Notes under the pieces: model-generated
Told to the model about the DNA's origin: nothing
Seen by the model: only the letters and a program-made list of their open reading frames with translations
Databases searched by the model: none
Translations under genes and position numbers: made by a program
Shown: positions 14,383 through 23,805 of the stretch, in pieces
Position numbering within the stretch: the stretch's first letter is position 1
Layout: the number at the start of each line of letters is the position of its first letter
Source of the DNA: Gemmataceae bacterium
GTDB lineage: Bacteria > Planctomycetota > Planctomycetia > Gemmatales > Gemmataceae
Assembly: GCA_901538445.1 (NCBI GenBank)
Contig: LR594586.1
Location: 460,285 to 524,284 of the forward strand
Direction of reading: 5' to 3'
Length of the DNA stretch: 64,000 nucleotides

Positions 14383-15936
14383 GTGAACGACCCATTCTTC
14401 ACCCAGTTCGCCGAGGCGTGTGGGGCCACAGGCCCGCTCGACCTGCGGGTCGATCTGGCCGATGGCGGGACACTCGCCGAGGGCAGCATCCCGATGCCGT
14501 TCGTGCTCGTCGGCCGGGACGACGGGTGCGACGTGACGCTCGCGGAACCGGAGATCAACCCCCGGCACGCGTGGCTCCAGGTGATCGCCGGCCGGGTGTT
14601 CGCCGTGGACCTCGGGAGCCGCACCGGGCTCGGCTGGCCCGGCGGGGCCACCGGGTCCGGCTGGATGGACGAGAACACGCCGGTGAAGGTCGGCCCGTTC
14701 CAGCTCCGCCTGCGCTCCCCGGTGTCCGGTCGGCCCCCCTTCCCCCCGGGCTACAACCCGCTCTACTCCGACTCGGCCGGGGTCCGGAACCGGCCCCGGG
14801 TCGCGCTCGAGTTCCGCAACGGCAAGCGCGTCAAGGACCGCTGGGCAGTCAACCGGTACATCACGCTCATCGGCCGCGCCCCGGAGTGCAAGATCCATCT
14901 GACGTCCGACGACATAGCGACGTACCACTGCGGCCTCGTCCTCACGACGACGGGCCTGTGGGTGGTGGACCTCTCGGGCCGCGGGGTCGTGGTCAACGGC
15001 GAGCGGATGCGGCTGTCCCCGCTCGGGCACGCGGCCGAGCTGTGGGTCGGCCGGTTCCTGATCGGGGTCCAGGCACCGGGGAACCCGCACCTGCCCAACC
15101 CCGGCCGCTCCGGGGTGCTCTCGGGCACGACGTCGAGGTCCGGGTTGTCCCTGAGTTCGACCGACGGGCAGGGGTCGAGCCGCGGCACACCCGTGGTGCG
15201 GAAGGGGAACCCCGCCGACGACGAGGTCGCCCTCGGGGCGGCCCCGGCGGTGGATTCGAGCGGCGGGTTCTCCAGCTCGCAGGTCGGGGAATCGTTCCGG
15301 ATGCGGGTCTCCACGGTCGGCACCAGCGGGCCGGTGTCGCAGCAGATCCAGGTGACCAACAGCGGGGCGGTCCCGCAGCTCAAGAACGCGCCCGCGCGCC
15401 CGACCCCCCGGGCCACGCCCATTGTGGACCCGAACCTCGACCTCTTTAGCAGCTTGACGCCGGGGTCCGGGGTGCGTGCCGTTCCCGAGGCTCTGCTGTC
15501 CGGCGTCCCGACCGCCGAGGCGACCCCAGAGCAACTGGCCCGCCAGCTCGCGGACCTGCACTCGCTCATGCTCACCCAGGCCCAACAGTCGCTGGTGCTG
15601 ATGGTCCAGCTCATCAGCGCACTGCAGCCGGCCCAGCTCCCCGCGATCCAGAAGGAACTCGCGCGCGTGAACCACCTCAACGCCGAACTGGTTCACCTTC
15701 AGACCGAGGTGACCCGGCGGGCGGCCGAGGTGCCCGCGCTGGCGGCGGCCGGGGCCGGTTCGGGCGACGTGATCCCGATGGCGATCCCGGTGGCCACAGC
15801 GGACCAGCCGGCGGGCGACACGAGCCCGACGTCGCCCACCGCTCTCCAGGACTGGGTGGTCCAGCGCATGAACGCGCTCCAGCGGGAGCGGTCGATCCGC
15901 TGGAGCGCGTTTATCGGTGCCGTGCGTGCGAAGTGA
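14383..15936 (+). CDS. Double FHA-domain protein with helical C-terminus
   Basis: 517 residues from GTG 14383. Two forkhead-associated domains are visible: FVLVGRDDGCDVTLAEPEIN with NPRHAWLQV (about 40-68) and ITLIGRAPECKIHLTSDDIA with YHCGLVL (about 163-194). FHA domains bind phosphothreonine, so this is probably a partner of Ser/Thr kinases, of which two are encoded in this window. Residues about 245-370 are Ser/Gly/Pro-rich linker. Residues about 385-455 are a long amphipathic, coiled-coil-like helix. No catalytic domain or membrane span is present. Its function beyond phosphopeptide binding is unknown. Confidence 0.88.
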   Translation: MNDPFFTQFAEACGATGPLDLRVDLADGGTLAEGSIPMPFVLVGRDDGCDVTLAEPEINPRHAWLQVIAGRVFAVDLGSRTGLGWPGGATGSGWMDENTPVKVGPFQLRLRSPVSGRPPFPPGYNPLYSDSAGVRNRPRVALEFRNGKRVKDRWAVNRYITLIGRAPECKIHLTSDDIATYHCGLVLTTTGLWVVDLSGRGVVVNGERMRLSPLGHAAELWVGRFLIGVQAPGNPHLPNPGRSGVLSGTTSRSGLSLSSTDGQGSSRGTPVVRKGNPADDEVALGAAPAVDSSGGFSSSQVGESFRMRVSTVGTSGPVSQQIQVTNSGAVPQLKNAPARPTPRATPIVDPNLDLFSSLTPGSGVRAVPEALLSGVPTAEATPEQLARQLADLHSLMLTQAQQSLVLMVQLISALQPAQLPAIQKELARVNHLNAELVHLQTEVTRRAAEVPALAAAGAGSGDVIPMAIPVATADQPAGDTSPTSPTALQDWVVQRMNALQRERSIRWSAFIGAVRAK

Positions 15937-15948
15937 CCCCGCCGGGGC

Positions 15949-16887
15949 TCAATCCTTCCTCAGTGCCCGCTCCCAGGCCAACCCGGGCTTATCGACCCGG
16001 AACTGCACCACCCGCCGGTGCTCCACTTCGGTGACGTAAGCCGTTCGGCCGTCCGGCCCGCCAAAGCAAATGTTGCTCGGCTGCTTCCCGAGAACGTCGA
16101 TCTCCTTGATCACCTGACCATCGGGCGACAGCTTCACGACGGTCCCCTTGCCGTAGCGTGTGACGTACAAGTTCCCGTCCGCGTCGCACCGCATCCCGTC
16201 GAACCCGTGGTCGTCGAACTTCTTCACGAGCCGCTTCTCGCCGAGCGTGCCGTTGGCCCTGATCGGGAACGCCCAAACGTTCCGCTGCACGCTCTCGTTG
16301 ACGTAGAGCGTCTTCCCGTCGGGGCTCACGTCGATTCCGTTGGTCGTTCCCATGTCGCCGATGAGCTTAGCGACCTTGCCGTCGGTGCCCACCTTCCACA
16401 ACTGACCCGTCTCCTTCCCCCAGTTCGGGTCGCTCGCGTAAAGGGTGCCGTCGGGGCCGATCGCGAGGTCGTTCGGCTGGTTCATTTTTGCCTCGTGGGC
16501 GAACACCTCGATCTTCTTAGTCTTCGGGTCGATCCGGAGCACGTTGTGCCCGGTGTAATCGGCGACGTACATCAGTCCCATCTTGTCGAAGACGATGCCG
16601 TTGCCGACGCTCTTGCCGGGGAGGTTGATGAACACTTCGACCTTTCCGTCGGGCGTCACCCTGGCGATGTCGCCGTTCTTCTCAGGGCCGTCGTCGTTCT
16701 TCTTGTAATTCACGACGTACACGTTCCCCACCGCGTCGCACGCCGGCCCCTCGATCCCCGGCGTGAAGCTGTTCTTCTCCGTCAGCGGCTGCGCAACGAA
16801 CAGCTCATCCTTCGGCAGCTGCCCAGCCGCGAGCGGAAGCACCAGTGCCGAGAGGACGGCGGTCGCGGCCCAAACGCGGAGTGTCAT
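15949..16887 (-). CDS. Secreted SMP-30/gluconolactonase-like beta-propeller protein
   Basis: 312 residues from ATG 16887. A signal peptide covers about residues 1-20 (VWAATAVLSALVLPLAAG). The rest forms repeating propeller blades: GPACDAVGNVYVVNY, GNGIVFDKMGLMYVADYTGH, NDLAIGPDGTLYASDPN, NGIDVSPDGKTLYVNES and DGMRCDADGNLYVTRYGKG. This is the SGL (SMP-30/lactonase) family; members hydrolyse lactones with a divalent metal. The conserved acidic and Asn metal ligands are plausibly in place. Substrate unknown; periplasmic. It stands alone, ending 12 bp from the convergent FHA gene. Confidence 0.88.
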   Translation of the reverse strand: MTLRVWAATAVLSALVLPLAAGQLPKDELFVAQPLTEKNSFTPGIEGPACDAVGNVYVVNYKKNDDGPEKNGDIARVTPDGKVEVFINLPGKSVGNGIVFDKMGLMYVADYTGHNVLRIDPKTKKIEVFAHEAKMNQPNDLAIGPDGTLYASDPNWGKETGQLWKVGTDGKVAKLIGDMGTTNGIDVSPDGKTLYVNESVQRNVWAFPIRANGTLGEKRLVKKFDDHGFDGMRCDADGNLYVTRYGKGTVVKLSPDGQVIKEIDVLGKQPSNICFGGPDGRTAYVTEVEHRRVVQFRVDKPGLAWERALRKD

Positions 16888-17029
16888 GGTGGGAGACCTT
16901 GAACGCGGTGTGAGCCGAGTGCTCCAATTCTCGCGACCCGGTTCGTCGCACGCAACCCGTGGCAACGGAAACGGGCGGCGGGAGTGCCCCCGTCGCCCGT
17001 GCGCTGCCGCGTTACTGGTCCGGCGTGAG

Positions 17030-17515
17030 TTACCGACCGATCCGACGGCCGCCAAAGTACACGCCCGAGGTGCCGATGTTCAGCCCATTTGGAGTGGAAC
17101 TGTAGATGTTGTTGTAGCCCGTGTAGGGTGCGCCGTAGGGCGTGGTGTAATTATTGTTGTTCAACGCCCCACCACTGTAGAAGCCGCCGTTGTAGTAGCC
17201 CCCGTTGTAATAGCTATTGCTGTTGTAGTACCCCTGCGACGGGGAGTAGTAACTCGACTGAGTCACCCCGTTCGACCCAAGCACCACACCGTTCGAACCG
17301 AGTACCACCCCGTTCGACGTGACCACGCCCGGAGACGTAGTCGGATATGAGTAGTAGGAAGTACTCGGGTACGAGTAGGTCGGACTCGGGTAGGTGGAAT
17401 ACGAGGTACTGGGATAATACACCGCACCACGGCGGTACTGGGCGTCGGCCCGGCCGGAGAAGGCGAACGTACTGACGGTAACAGCGGCCGCGATGGCGAG
17501 TGCCTTGATGGTCAT
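17030..17515 (-). CDS. Secreted Tyr/Ser/Asn-rich low-complexity protein
   Basis: 161 residues from ATG 17515, with GGAGGAG upstream. A signal peptide ends near ADAQ (about residue 25). The mature part is strongly biased to Tyr, Ser, Asn, Gly, Thr and Pro, with tandem units such as SNGVVLG repeated, YNGGYYNGG and TYPSPTYSYPSTSYYSYP. No catalytic domain can be seen. Such composition suits a surface, matrix or self-assembling protein. The repeats give the DNA a noticeably lower GC content than its neighbours. Homologues with similar bias occur in planctomycetes, but the function is not known to me. Confidence 0.75.
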   Translation of the reverse strand: MTIKALAIAAAVTVSTFAFSGRADAQYRRGAVYYPSTSYSTYPSPTYSYPSTSYYSYPTTSPGVVTSNGVVLGSNGVVLGSNGVTQSSYYSPSQGYYNSNSYYNGGYYNGGFYSGGALNNNNYTTPYGAPYTGYNNIYSSTPNGLNIGTSGVYFGGRRIGR

Positions 17516-17625
17516 TTCTGCTCCTCCACTCTGCAATTCTTCGTAGTTGACCCGCTGATCCGCAGCGAGTCTTGTCACGGGAGGAGAGGGTTGCACGGGC
17601 CGTACCAACGGGGCCGGTCGGGGGG

Positions 17626-19863
17626 CTACTTTTCACACTGGGGCGCGAGTTGGGCCGCGAAACGCAGCGCGATGCTCCGAAGTTTCTCGCGGGCCTCGGG
17701 CGGCACTTGGCCTGCCGCGGCCGCCACGCACAGCGATTCCATGAAGTGCGCGATGCCCTGCCAGACTGCCGCGGGAGCCGTGGTGGCGTCGGGAAAAGTG
17801 GTCGCTGGGACAAATGCCGGGCTACCGGCCTCGGTCCTCGGGGCACCGGCCCCCGGCCCCGCATCGGCCCCGTCCACCAGTTCCCGCATCGTGTCAAGGA
17901 ACCCCGACGTGTTCACCGCCCCGAACGGGATCTCGTCCGCATCGCCCTCGAACACGCCCGCAAAGAGTCCCTGTTTGCTTTCCAGCGTCCGCAGCACCTT
18001 TTCCTCGATGGTGCCGCGGGTCACGAAGTTCACCACCCGGACCGGGCGGCTCTGGCCCATGCGGTGGACGCGGGCGATCCGCTGTTCGAGCACCGCCGGG
18101 TTCCAGGGCAGCTCCAGGTTCACCACCGTGTCGGCCACCTGGAGGTTGAGACCCGTGCCACCGGCGTCGGTGCTCAGGAACACGGCGCAGGCCGGGTCGG
18201 TCTTGAACCGCTCCAGCACCTCCTTGCGCTCCTTCCCCGGGAGCCCGCCGTGCAGCACGGCGTAGCCCACTCCAAGTTTGTCCAGCACTTTGGCCGCTTC
18301 GAGGATCATCGTCTCCCACTGGGAGAACACGACGACCTTGTGGGCCGCCTCACCGGGGCCGCCGGAGAGCAGTTCCGGGAGCAACTCTTCGACCTCGTCG
18401 AGCTTCGGCGACACCCGGTTCTGGCGGTCGAACAGGAACAGGCTGTCGCAGATCGTCCGCATGTTCACGACCGACGCGAGCACCCGCTTGCGGTCGAGGT
18501 CGGTCAGGTAGTTCTTCTGAAGGAGCCGGGCGAGGGTGACCCTTTGCTCCTCGTAAGGGCCGCGCTGCTCGGCCGCGAGCTCGACGTACACGGTGCTGTC
18601 GGTCCGGGGCGGGAGCTGCGTCAGCACCTCCCCGCGGGTCCGCCGCAGGAAGATCGGCCCGAGCCGCTCGCGGATCGTGTCAAGGTTGCGGTACCCCTTC
18701 AGGTTGCCGGCCTCGTCGAGCACCCGGTGGTCGTGGAGGAACTGGAACGCGGGACCGAACCGCCGCTCGTCCACGAACTGCACGATGCTGTACAGCTCCT
18801 CCAGTTTGTTCTCCAGCGGCGTGCCCGTGAGCACGATCGCGTACCGGCTCCGGAGCTTCTTCACTTCCTTGCTCGTCTTCGACTCCCAGTTCTTGATCCG
18901 CTGGGCCTCGTCGAGCACCACGACGTCGGGCCGCCAGGCGTTGATGGCCCCGCGGTCGCGGACCACCTGCTCGTAGTTCACGAGGCGGAAGAACGTCGGC
19001 AGCTCGTACAGGTCGCGGCGGTCGTCGGGGCCTCCGTCGATCACCTGCACGGGGCGGCCGGTGAACTTGCGGATCTCGCCCTCCCACTGGTACTTCACCG
19101 ACGCCGGCGCGACGACGAGCACCTTCTGGACGCCCCGCTCCCGGGCCAGCAACTCGATCGCGGCGAGCGTCTGCACGGTCTTCCCCAGACCCATGTCGTC
19201 GCCGAGGATGCTGCGGCCCCGGCAGGCGAGGAAGAGAGCGCCGCGCATCTGGTAGTCGTAGAGCGGGACCGTGAGGAGCTTCATGTCGAGCGTGCCGGCG
19301 TCGAGTTGGGCGAGCCACTCGCGTTCGCGGGCGAGCATTTCCGTGCGCTCGATCTCGACGCTAACGAACTCCAGCGCGTCCGAGAAGAACGTGACCGCCT
19401 CCGGGAGCCGCTCGACGTCGTCGGCCAGCTCCGCGTACCGCCCCTTCCCCGACCACATCCCGTGCTCGTCGAAGTACGCCGCGGCCAGCCGGCCGAGCTT
19501 GTCGGAGTGCCGAGGCGGAAGGTGAATGCCGAGGGTCAGTTGCTCGCCGTAATGGAGGTAGATCTCGGGCCGGGTGACCGCGGCCTTCTTCTTCTGGAGG
19601 TGCGCCGGCAGATCGTCCTTGAGCTGGTCGAGGACCGCCTCGACGTGCTTGCAGGTTCCAAGGGTGTTGGCCTTGAAGTCGGGGCAGGTGCAGGCGTTGT
19701 CGCCGACCTCGAACCCGCGAACGGTGACCGTGTACTGCCCGCCCGAGTCCGGGTTCGTTACCCGGTAGTCGGAGAACACTCGGTTCTTGCCGAGGTTCTC
19801 GATCTGGAACTTCGCGGCCCTCGCCCGCTGGCGGCGGATGTCGATCTGTTCCTCGCGGAGCAT
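17626..19863 (-). CDS. SNF2-family helicase with N-terminal SWIM zinc finger
   Basis: 745 residues from ATG 19863. The SWIM finger has C58, C60, C71 and H73 (ACTCPDFKANTLGTCKH). The SNF2 ATPase follows: motif I GDDMGLGKT with K228, motif II DEAQ at 318-321, motif III VLTGTPLENK, and in lobe 2 VVFSQWE, STDAGGTGLNLQ and QRIARVHRMGQSRPV. SNF2 proteins are double-stranded DNA translocases that remodel protein-DNA complexes; bacterial members include RapA/HepA, but this one has the SWIM-SNF2 architecture. The C-terminal 80 residues are Ala/Pro-rich. All helicase motifs look intact. Partner and target are unknown. Confidence 0.95.
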   Translation of the reverse strand: MLREEQIDIRRQRARAAKFQIENLGKNRVFSDYRVTNPDSGGQYTVTVRGFEVGDNACTCPDFKANTLGTCKHVEAVLDQLKDDLPAHLQKKKAAVTRPEIYLHYGEQLTLGIHLPPRHSDKLGRLAAAYFDEHGMWSGKGRYAELADDVERLPEAVTFFSDALEFVSVEIERTEMLAREREWLAQLDAGTLDMKLLTVPLYDYQMRGALFLACRGRSILGDDMGLGKTVQTLAAIELLARERGVQKVLVVAPASVKYQWEGEIRKFTGRPVQVIDGGPDDRRDLYELPTFFRLVNYEQVVRDRGAINAWRPDVVVLDEAQRIKNWESKTSKEVKKLRSRYAIVLTGTPLENKLEELYSIVQFVDERRFGPAFQFLHDHRVLDEAGNLKGYRNLDTIRERLGPIFLRRTRGEVLTQLPPRTDSTVYVELAAEQRGPYEEQRVTLARLLQKNYLTDLDRKRVLASVVNMRTICDSLFLFDRQNRVSPKLDEVEELLPELLSGGPGEAAHKVVVFSQWETMILEAAKVLDKLGVGYAVLHGGLPGKERKEVLERFKTDPACAVFLSTDAGGTGLNLQVADTVVNLELPWNPAVLEQRIARVHRMGQSRPVRVVNFVTRGTIEEKVLRTLESKQGLFAGVFEGDADEIPFGAVNTSGFLDTMRELVDGADAGPGAGAPRTEAGSPAFVPATTFPDATTAPAAVWQGIAHFMESLCVAAAAGQVPPEAREKLRSIALRFAAQLAPQCEK

Positions 19864-20105
19864 CCTGTGTTCCCCGTGGGTGTGGCGACACTCAGCATCA
19901 TACGCCCATGAGGAATGCTGCGGACGGTCGCCGGGTCCGGATACCGGGCCCGCCCGTACCGCTCACCGCCGCATTGCTTGTGACGGACGGTCACATTCTT
20001 CCTGGGCTGTGTTCTGCGGGTCGGCACGCACTGTGCATCCGCCATGTTGGGGCGGGTTCAGGCGAAGCCGCACGAAACGAACTGTCAAATCACGGGAGTT
20101 TTCCC

Positions 20106-21053
20106 ATGCCTACGCGAAAGAAGCACCACGCCGTCGTCGGCGTCTTCGAGACCAGCGCCCGTGCCGAGCAGGCCATTGCCGATCTGAAGGCGGCCGGGTT
20201 CGATGAGGGCAAGATCGGGATGGTGTACCGGGACGCCGAGGGCAACACGGTGAAGACCGGGGCGGCCGACGAGACCTACGCCGACGAAGGGGCCGTCGCG
20301 GGTGCCGTGGCCGGAGCCGCGAGCGGCGCTGCGATCGGGGCCGGGATCCTGGCCGGCGTCATCCCCGTGGTCGGTCCGGTCCTCGCCCTGGGCACGCTCG
20401 GCACGATCCTGGTGAACGCCGCCGGTGGCGCGGCGATCGCGGGTGTCGCCGGGGCACTGATCGGCTGGGGCATCCCGGAAGAGGACGCCAGCTTCTACGA
20501 GGAAGAGGTCAAGGCGGGCCGCTACCTCGTCACCGTCGATGCGAACGGTCAGGAGGCGGAGGCACGCTCCATCCTGCACCAGCGTGGCGGGTTCGATCGC
20601 GGCGGCTGGTCGGCCGTGCGGGCCGACCGCGCAAACACTCTCTCCGAGGGTGGGTTCCGCGACGAAACCGGTCGCGTGATCCAACTCCACGAAGAACACC
20701 TCCGCGCCAACAAGGAGAAGGTGAACGTCGGCGAGGTCAAGGTCCGCAAGGAAGTTCACACCGAGCACCAGCGAATCGACGTGCCCGTCGAGCGGGAAGA
20801 GGTGGTGATCGAGCGCCGCCCGGCCCACGGCCGTGGCACCGGTTCGATCAAGTCCGAGGAGATCCGCATCCCGGTGAAGGAGGAGCGGGTCCACGTCTCC
20901 AAGGAACAGGTCGTCAAGGAAGAGGTGAGCGTCGGGAAGCGGAAGGTGCGCGACACCAAGACGGTCGAGGGCGACGTGCAGAAGGAAGAGGTCGTCGTCG
21001 AGAACGCGGGCACCGCCAAGGTCCAGCACACCACTAAAAGCGGGCGGAAGTAG
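20106..21053 (+). CDS. Stress protein with YflT-like N-terminus, glycine zipper and YsnF/DUF2382 domain
   Basis: 315 residues from ATG 20106. Residues 8-60 (AVVGVFETSARAEQAIADL, KAAGFDEGKIGMVYRD) resemble the YflT/general stress protein 17M domain. Residues about 65-130 are a Gly/Ala-rich hydrophobic segment (AGAVAGAASGAAIGAGILAG) that could insert in or associate with membrane. The C-terminal 120 residues are the highly charged DUF2382 (YsnF/AvaK) domain, with HEEHLRANKEKVNVGEVKVR and repeated VHVSKEQVVKEEVSVGKRKV. The family is linked to general stress in other bacteria; its biochemistry is unknown. A strong terminator follows. Confidence 0.85.
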   Translation: MPTRKKHHAVVGVFETSARAEQAIADLKAAGFDEGKIGMVYRDAEGNTVKTGAADETYADEGAVAGAVAGAASGAAIGAGILAGVIPVVGPVLALGTLGTILVNAAGGAAIAGVAGALIGWGIPEEDASFYEEEVKAGRYLVTVDANGQEAEARSILHQRGGFDRGGWSAVRADRANTLSEGGFRDETGRVIQLHEEHLRANKEKVNVGEVKVRKEVHTEHQRIDVPVEREEVVIERRPAHGRGTGSIKSEEIRIPVKEERVHVSKEQVVKEEVSVGKRKVRDTKTVEGDVQKEEVVVENAGTAKVQHTTKSGRK

Positions 21054-21079
21054 TCGGTCGTCGTCAAGTCGTCAATCGG

Positions 21080-21112
21080 AGAGCCCCGCCGGGACCACCC
21101 GGCGGGGCTCTT
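21080..21112 (+). terminator. Rho-independent terminator after the stress protein gene
   Basis: AGAGCCCCGCCGGG and CCCGGCGGGGCTCT form a 14-bp stem around ACCA, 26 bp after the stop codon. The T-run is short (TT), but the stem is very stable. Confidence 0.75.
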
Positions 21113-21285
21113 GCATTACCGACCAACACCCAGGGCAATTCCGGGTCAGTATCGGGCAACGGGTGGGGCACCAGCGCAGCACGTGCGGCCCACGAGTCAG
21201 GCACGCGGGGCGGGTGCGGTTGACGGAACTCCCCCGGATGAGGATGATTAGGGGTAGCTCCCGAGGCTCGTTCAACGACCCGCCG

Positions 21286-22632
21286 ATGCTCATCACCCTC
21301 ACCGTAACAAGTGGCCCCCTCAACGGTCGAACGTTCACGTTCGAGCGCCACGACGTGTTCCTCGTCGGGCGGTCGCCGAACGCGCACGCACGGTTCCCCG
21401 AGGACGACCCGTTCTTCTCGCGGGTCCACTTCCTCGTCGAGGTCAACCCTCCGCGGTGCCGGCTCACCGACATGGGGAGCCGGAACGGGACCTACGTCAA
21501 CGGCAAGAAGGTCGACGTCGTGGACCTCGACGACGGCGACGAGATCCGCGCGGGGCACACCCGGATCACGGTGCGGGTCGCGTACACCGCCGCGCCCGTT
21601 CCGGTGGACAGTGGCGACGTGGGCGAGACCCAGGCCGACATCGGGCTGCCGGACGAACTCCCGGTCATCCCGGCCCGTCCCGCCGCTCCTGCCGCGTTTG
21701 AGGACGACGACCACGACGACTCGCAGGACACCGAGAAGACCCGCGGCCCGGGGTGGAGCGAGAAGACGACGGTCGCGGCTCGGCTCCCGAGCGGCGAGGA
21801 CATCCCGGGCATCCGCGGGTACGAGTTCGTCCGCGAGATCGGCCACGGCAGCATGGGGATCGTGTACCTCGCCAAGCGGGAGAAGGACGGGATGGAGGTC
21901 GCCATCAAGACTATCCACCCGGCCCAGGCGAGCAACCCCAAGGTCACGGCCCAGTTCCTGGCCGAGGCCGAGACGCTCGGCCGGTTTAACCACCCGAACA
22001 TCGTTCGGTTCTACGAGACCGGCGAGTGCGGCGGGGTGCTGTACTTCGTCATGGAGCACGTGGACGGGACCGACGTCGCACAGGTGCTCAAGGAGCGGCC
22101 GCGGGTCGAGCAGCGGACCGCCATCCGGCTCGCGATCCAGGTGCTCGACGCGCTGGCCCACGCGCACGCCCGCGGCCTGGTCCACCGCGACATCAAGCCC
22201 GCGAACATTCTGCTGGCCGAGTTGCCCGACGGGAAGCGGCAGGTGAAGCTCGCGGACTTCGGCCTCGCCCGCGTGTACCGCGCCAGCCAGATCAGCGGGC
22301 TCACGCACATGGGCGACCTCGGCGGCACACCCGCGTACATGCCGCCCGAGCAGATCACCAACTACCGCGACGTGATGCCCCCGGCCGACCAGTACAGCAC
22401 CGCCGCGATGCTGTACCACATGCTCACCGGCGCGTGGGTGTTCGACCTCCCGCCGATGCCCGCGGGGCTGCTCACCATCCTGAACAAGGACCCGGTGCCG
22501 TTCAGTCAACGGCGGCCGGACCTGCCCGGCGAGTTGGGCGCGGTCATCCACCGGGCGCTCGCGAAGAAGCCCGCCGACCGCTGGCCCGACGTGGTCGCGT
22601 TCCGCCAGGCGCTCGTCCCGTTCGGTCGCTGA
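21286..22632 (+). CDS. FHA domain-containing Ser/Thr protein kinase
   Basis: 448 residues from ATG 21286 (MLITLTVTSGPLNGRTF), chosen because the FHA domain begins there; in-frame ATGs at about 21244 and 21238 are alternatives. FHA domain about 22-95 (FLVGRSPNAHARF, SRVHFLVEV, GSRNGTYVNG). After an acidic linker comes a full kinase: IGHGSMGIVYLAK, K208 in VAIKTI, catalytic D302 in HRDIKPAN, DFG at 324-326 and GGTPAYMPPEQ. There is no membrane span, so it is cytoplasmic. The FHA domain probably recruits phosphorylated partners or its own autophosphorylated form. Nearby double-FHA protein is a candidate partner, by inference. Confidence 0.94.
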   Translation: MLITLTVTSGPLNGRTFTFERHDVFLVGRSPNAHARFPEDDPFFSRVHFLVEVNPPRCRLTDMGSRNGTYVNGKKVDVVDLDDGDEIRAGHTRITVRVAYTAAPVPVDSGDVGETQADIGLPDELPVIPARPAAPAAFEDDDHDDSQDTEKTRGPGWSEKTTVAARLPSGEDIPGIRGYEFVREIGHGSMGIVYLAKREKDGMEVAIKTIHPAQASNPKVTAQFLAEAETLGRFNHPNIVRFYETGECGGVLYFVMEHVDGTDVAQVLKERPRVEQRTAIRLAIQVLDALAHAHARGLVHRDIKPANILLAELPDGKRQVKLADFGLARVYRASQISGLTHMGDLGGTPAYMPPEQITNYRDVMPPADQYSTAAMLYHMLTGAWVFDLPPMPAGLLTILNKDPVPFSQRRPDLPGELGAVIHRALAKKPADRWPDVVAFRQALVPFGR

Positions 22633-22725
22633 CGCGCGCCGAGACCTTTGCGTCGGCCGGCCCGCTCGCGTACACTCCTCTGCTGACCACTTCCCACCCA
22701 CGCGCAGCTCAGCGGAGCCCTCTCA

Positions 22726-23799
22726 ATGAACCGTCGCGAGTTCCTCGCCACCGCCGCCGTCGCCACCAGCGGCCCGATCCTCCTCGGCACGACCCGCAAG
22801 GCCGACGAGCCGAACCCGGTGATCGGGACGGGCGATCACAAGTACCAGTGCGTCCACAACTGGGGCGAGTTGCCGAAGGACTACGCCTGGCAGACGACGC
22901 ACAACGTCGCCCTCGACTCGCAGGGCCACGTTTACATCACGCACCAGGGCGTCGGCAAGCAGATGGACACCGTGCTGGTGTTCGACCCGGCCGGGAAGTT
23001 CGTGCGGTCGTTCGGCAAGGAGTGGCACGGCGGCGGCCACGGAATCGAGATCCGCAAGGAGGGGAGCGACGAGTTCATCTACCTGTCGAACACGTGGACG
23101 CCCAAGATGAAGCTCGTGAAGACCACCCTCAAGGGCGAGGTGGTGTGGCAGGCGGGCGTGCCCGAGTGCAAGGAGTACGAGCCGAAGCCGGACCCGAAGG
23201 ACTCCACCAAAACGCAACCGGCGAAGTTCAATCCGACGAACATCTGCTGGCTGCCCGACGGCGGGTTCACCGTCGGCGACGGGTACGGGTCGAACTACAT
23301 GCTGAACTACGACAAGGACGGCAAGCTCGTGAAGGTGTTCGGCGGCGGCGGCAACGCGCTCGGCAAGCTCTCAACCCCGCACGGCCAGTGGCTCGACGCC
23401 CGCGACAAGGACAAGCCGGTGCTCGTGGTGTGCGACCGGGCCAACGCTCGGCTCCAGTGGTTCGACCTCGACGGCAAGGCGCTCGCCGCCTCGACCCCAA
23501 AGGAACTCGTGCTGTTCCCGGCGCACGCCAAGACCCGCGGCGACGTGCTACTCGTGCCGGACCTGCACGCCCGCGTCAGCATCCTCGACCGGGCGAACAA
23601 GCCGGTCGTCCACCTCGGCGACGACGAGGTGTGGCGGAAGAAGGTGCTCGACGGGTTCAAGGTCCGGGGGCAGCCGAAGGAGTGGGTGGCCGGCAAGTTC
23701 GTCCACCCGCACGACGCGGCGTTCGACAAGGACGGCAACATCTTCGTGGTCGAGTGGGTCTCGACCGGCCGCGTGACGTTCCTCAAGAAGGTGGCGTGA
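22726..23799 (+). CDS. Tat-exported NHL-repeat beta-propeller protein
   Basis: 357 residues from ATG 22726. The N-terminus MNRREFLATAAVATSGPILL is a twin-arginine (Tat) signal. NHL-type blades follow: HNVALDSQGHVYITHQGVG, HGIEIRKEGSDEFIYLSNTW, NICWLPDGGFTVGDGYG, HGQWLDARDKDKPVLVVCDR and HPHDAAFDKDGNIFVVEW. Similar planctomycete proteins are annotated as peptidylglycine-lyase-like or NHL-containing; the repeats form a propeller used for binding or, in some members, catalysis. Tat export suggests folding before secretion. Substrate unknown. It ends 6 bp from the convergent nucleoside phosphorylase. Confidence 0.88.
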   Translation: MNRREFLATAAVATSGPILLGTTRKADEPNPVIGTGDHKYQCVHNWGELPKDYAWQTTHNVALDSQGHVYITHQGVGKQMDTVLVFDPAGKFVRSFGKEWHGGGHGIEIRKEGSDEFIYLSNTWTPKMKLVKTTLKGEVVWQAGVPECKEYEPKPDPKDSTKTQPAKFNPTNICWLPDGGFTVGDGYGSNYMLNYDKDGKLVKVFGGGGNALGKLSTPHGQWLDARDKDKPVLVVCDRANARLQWFDLDGKALAASTPKELVLFPAHAKTRGDVLLVPDLHARVSILDRANKPVVHLGDDEVWRKKVLDGFKVRGQPKEWVAGKFVHPHDAAFDKDGNIFVVEWVSTGRVTFLKKVA

Positions 23800-23805
23800 G
23801 GCGGG

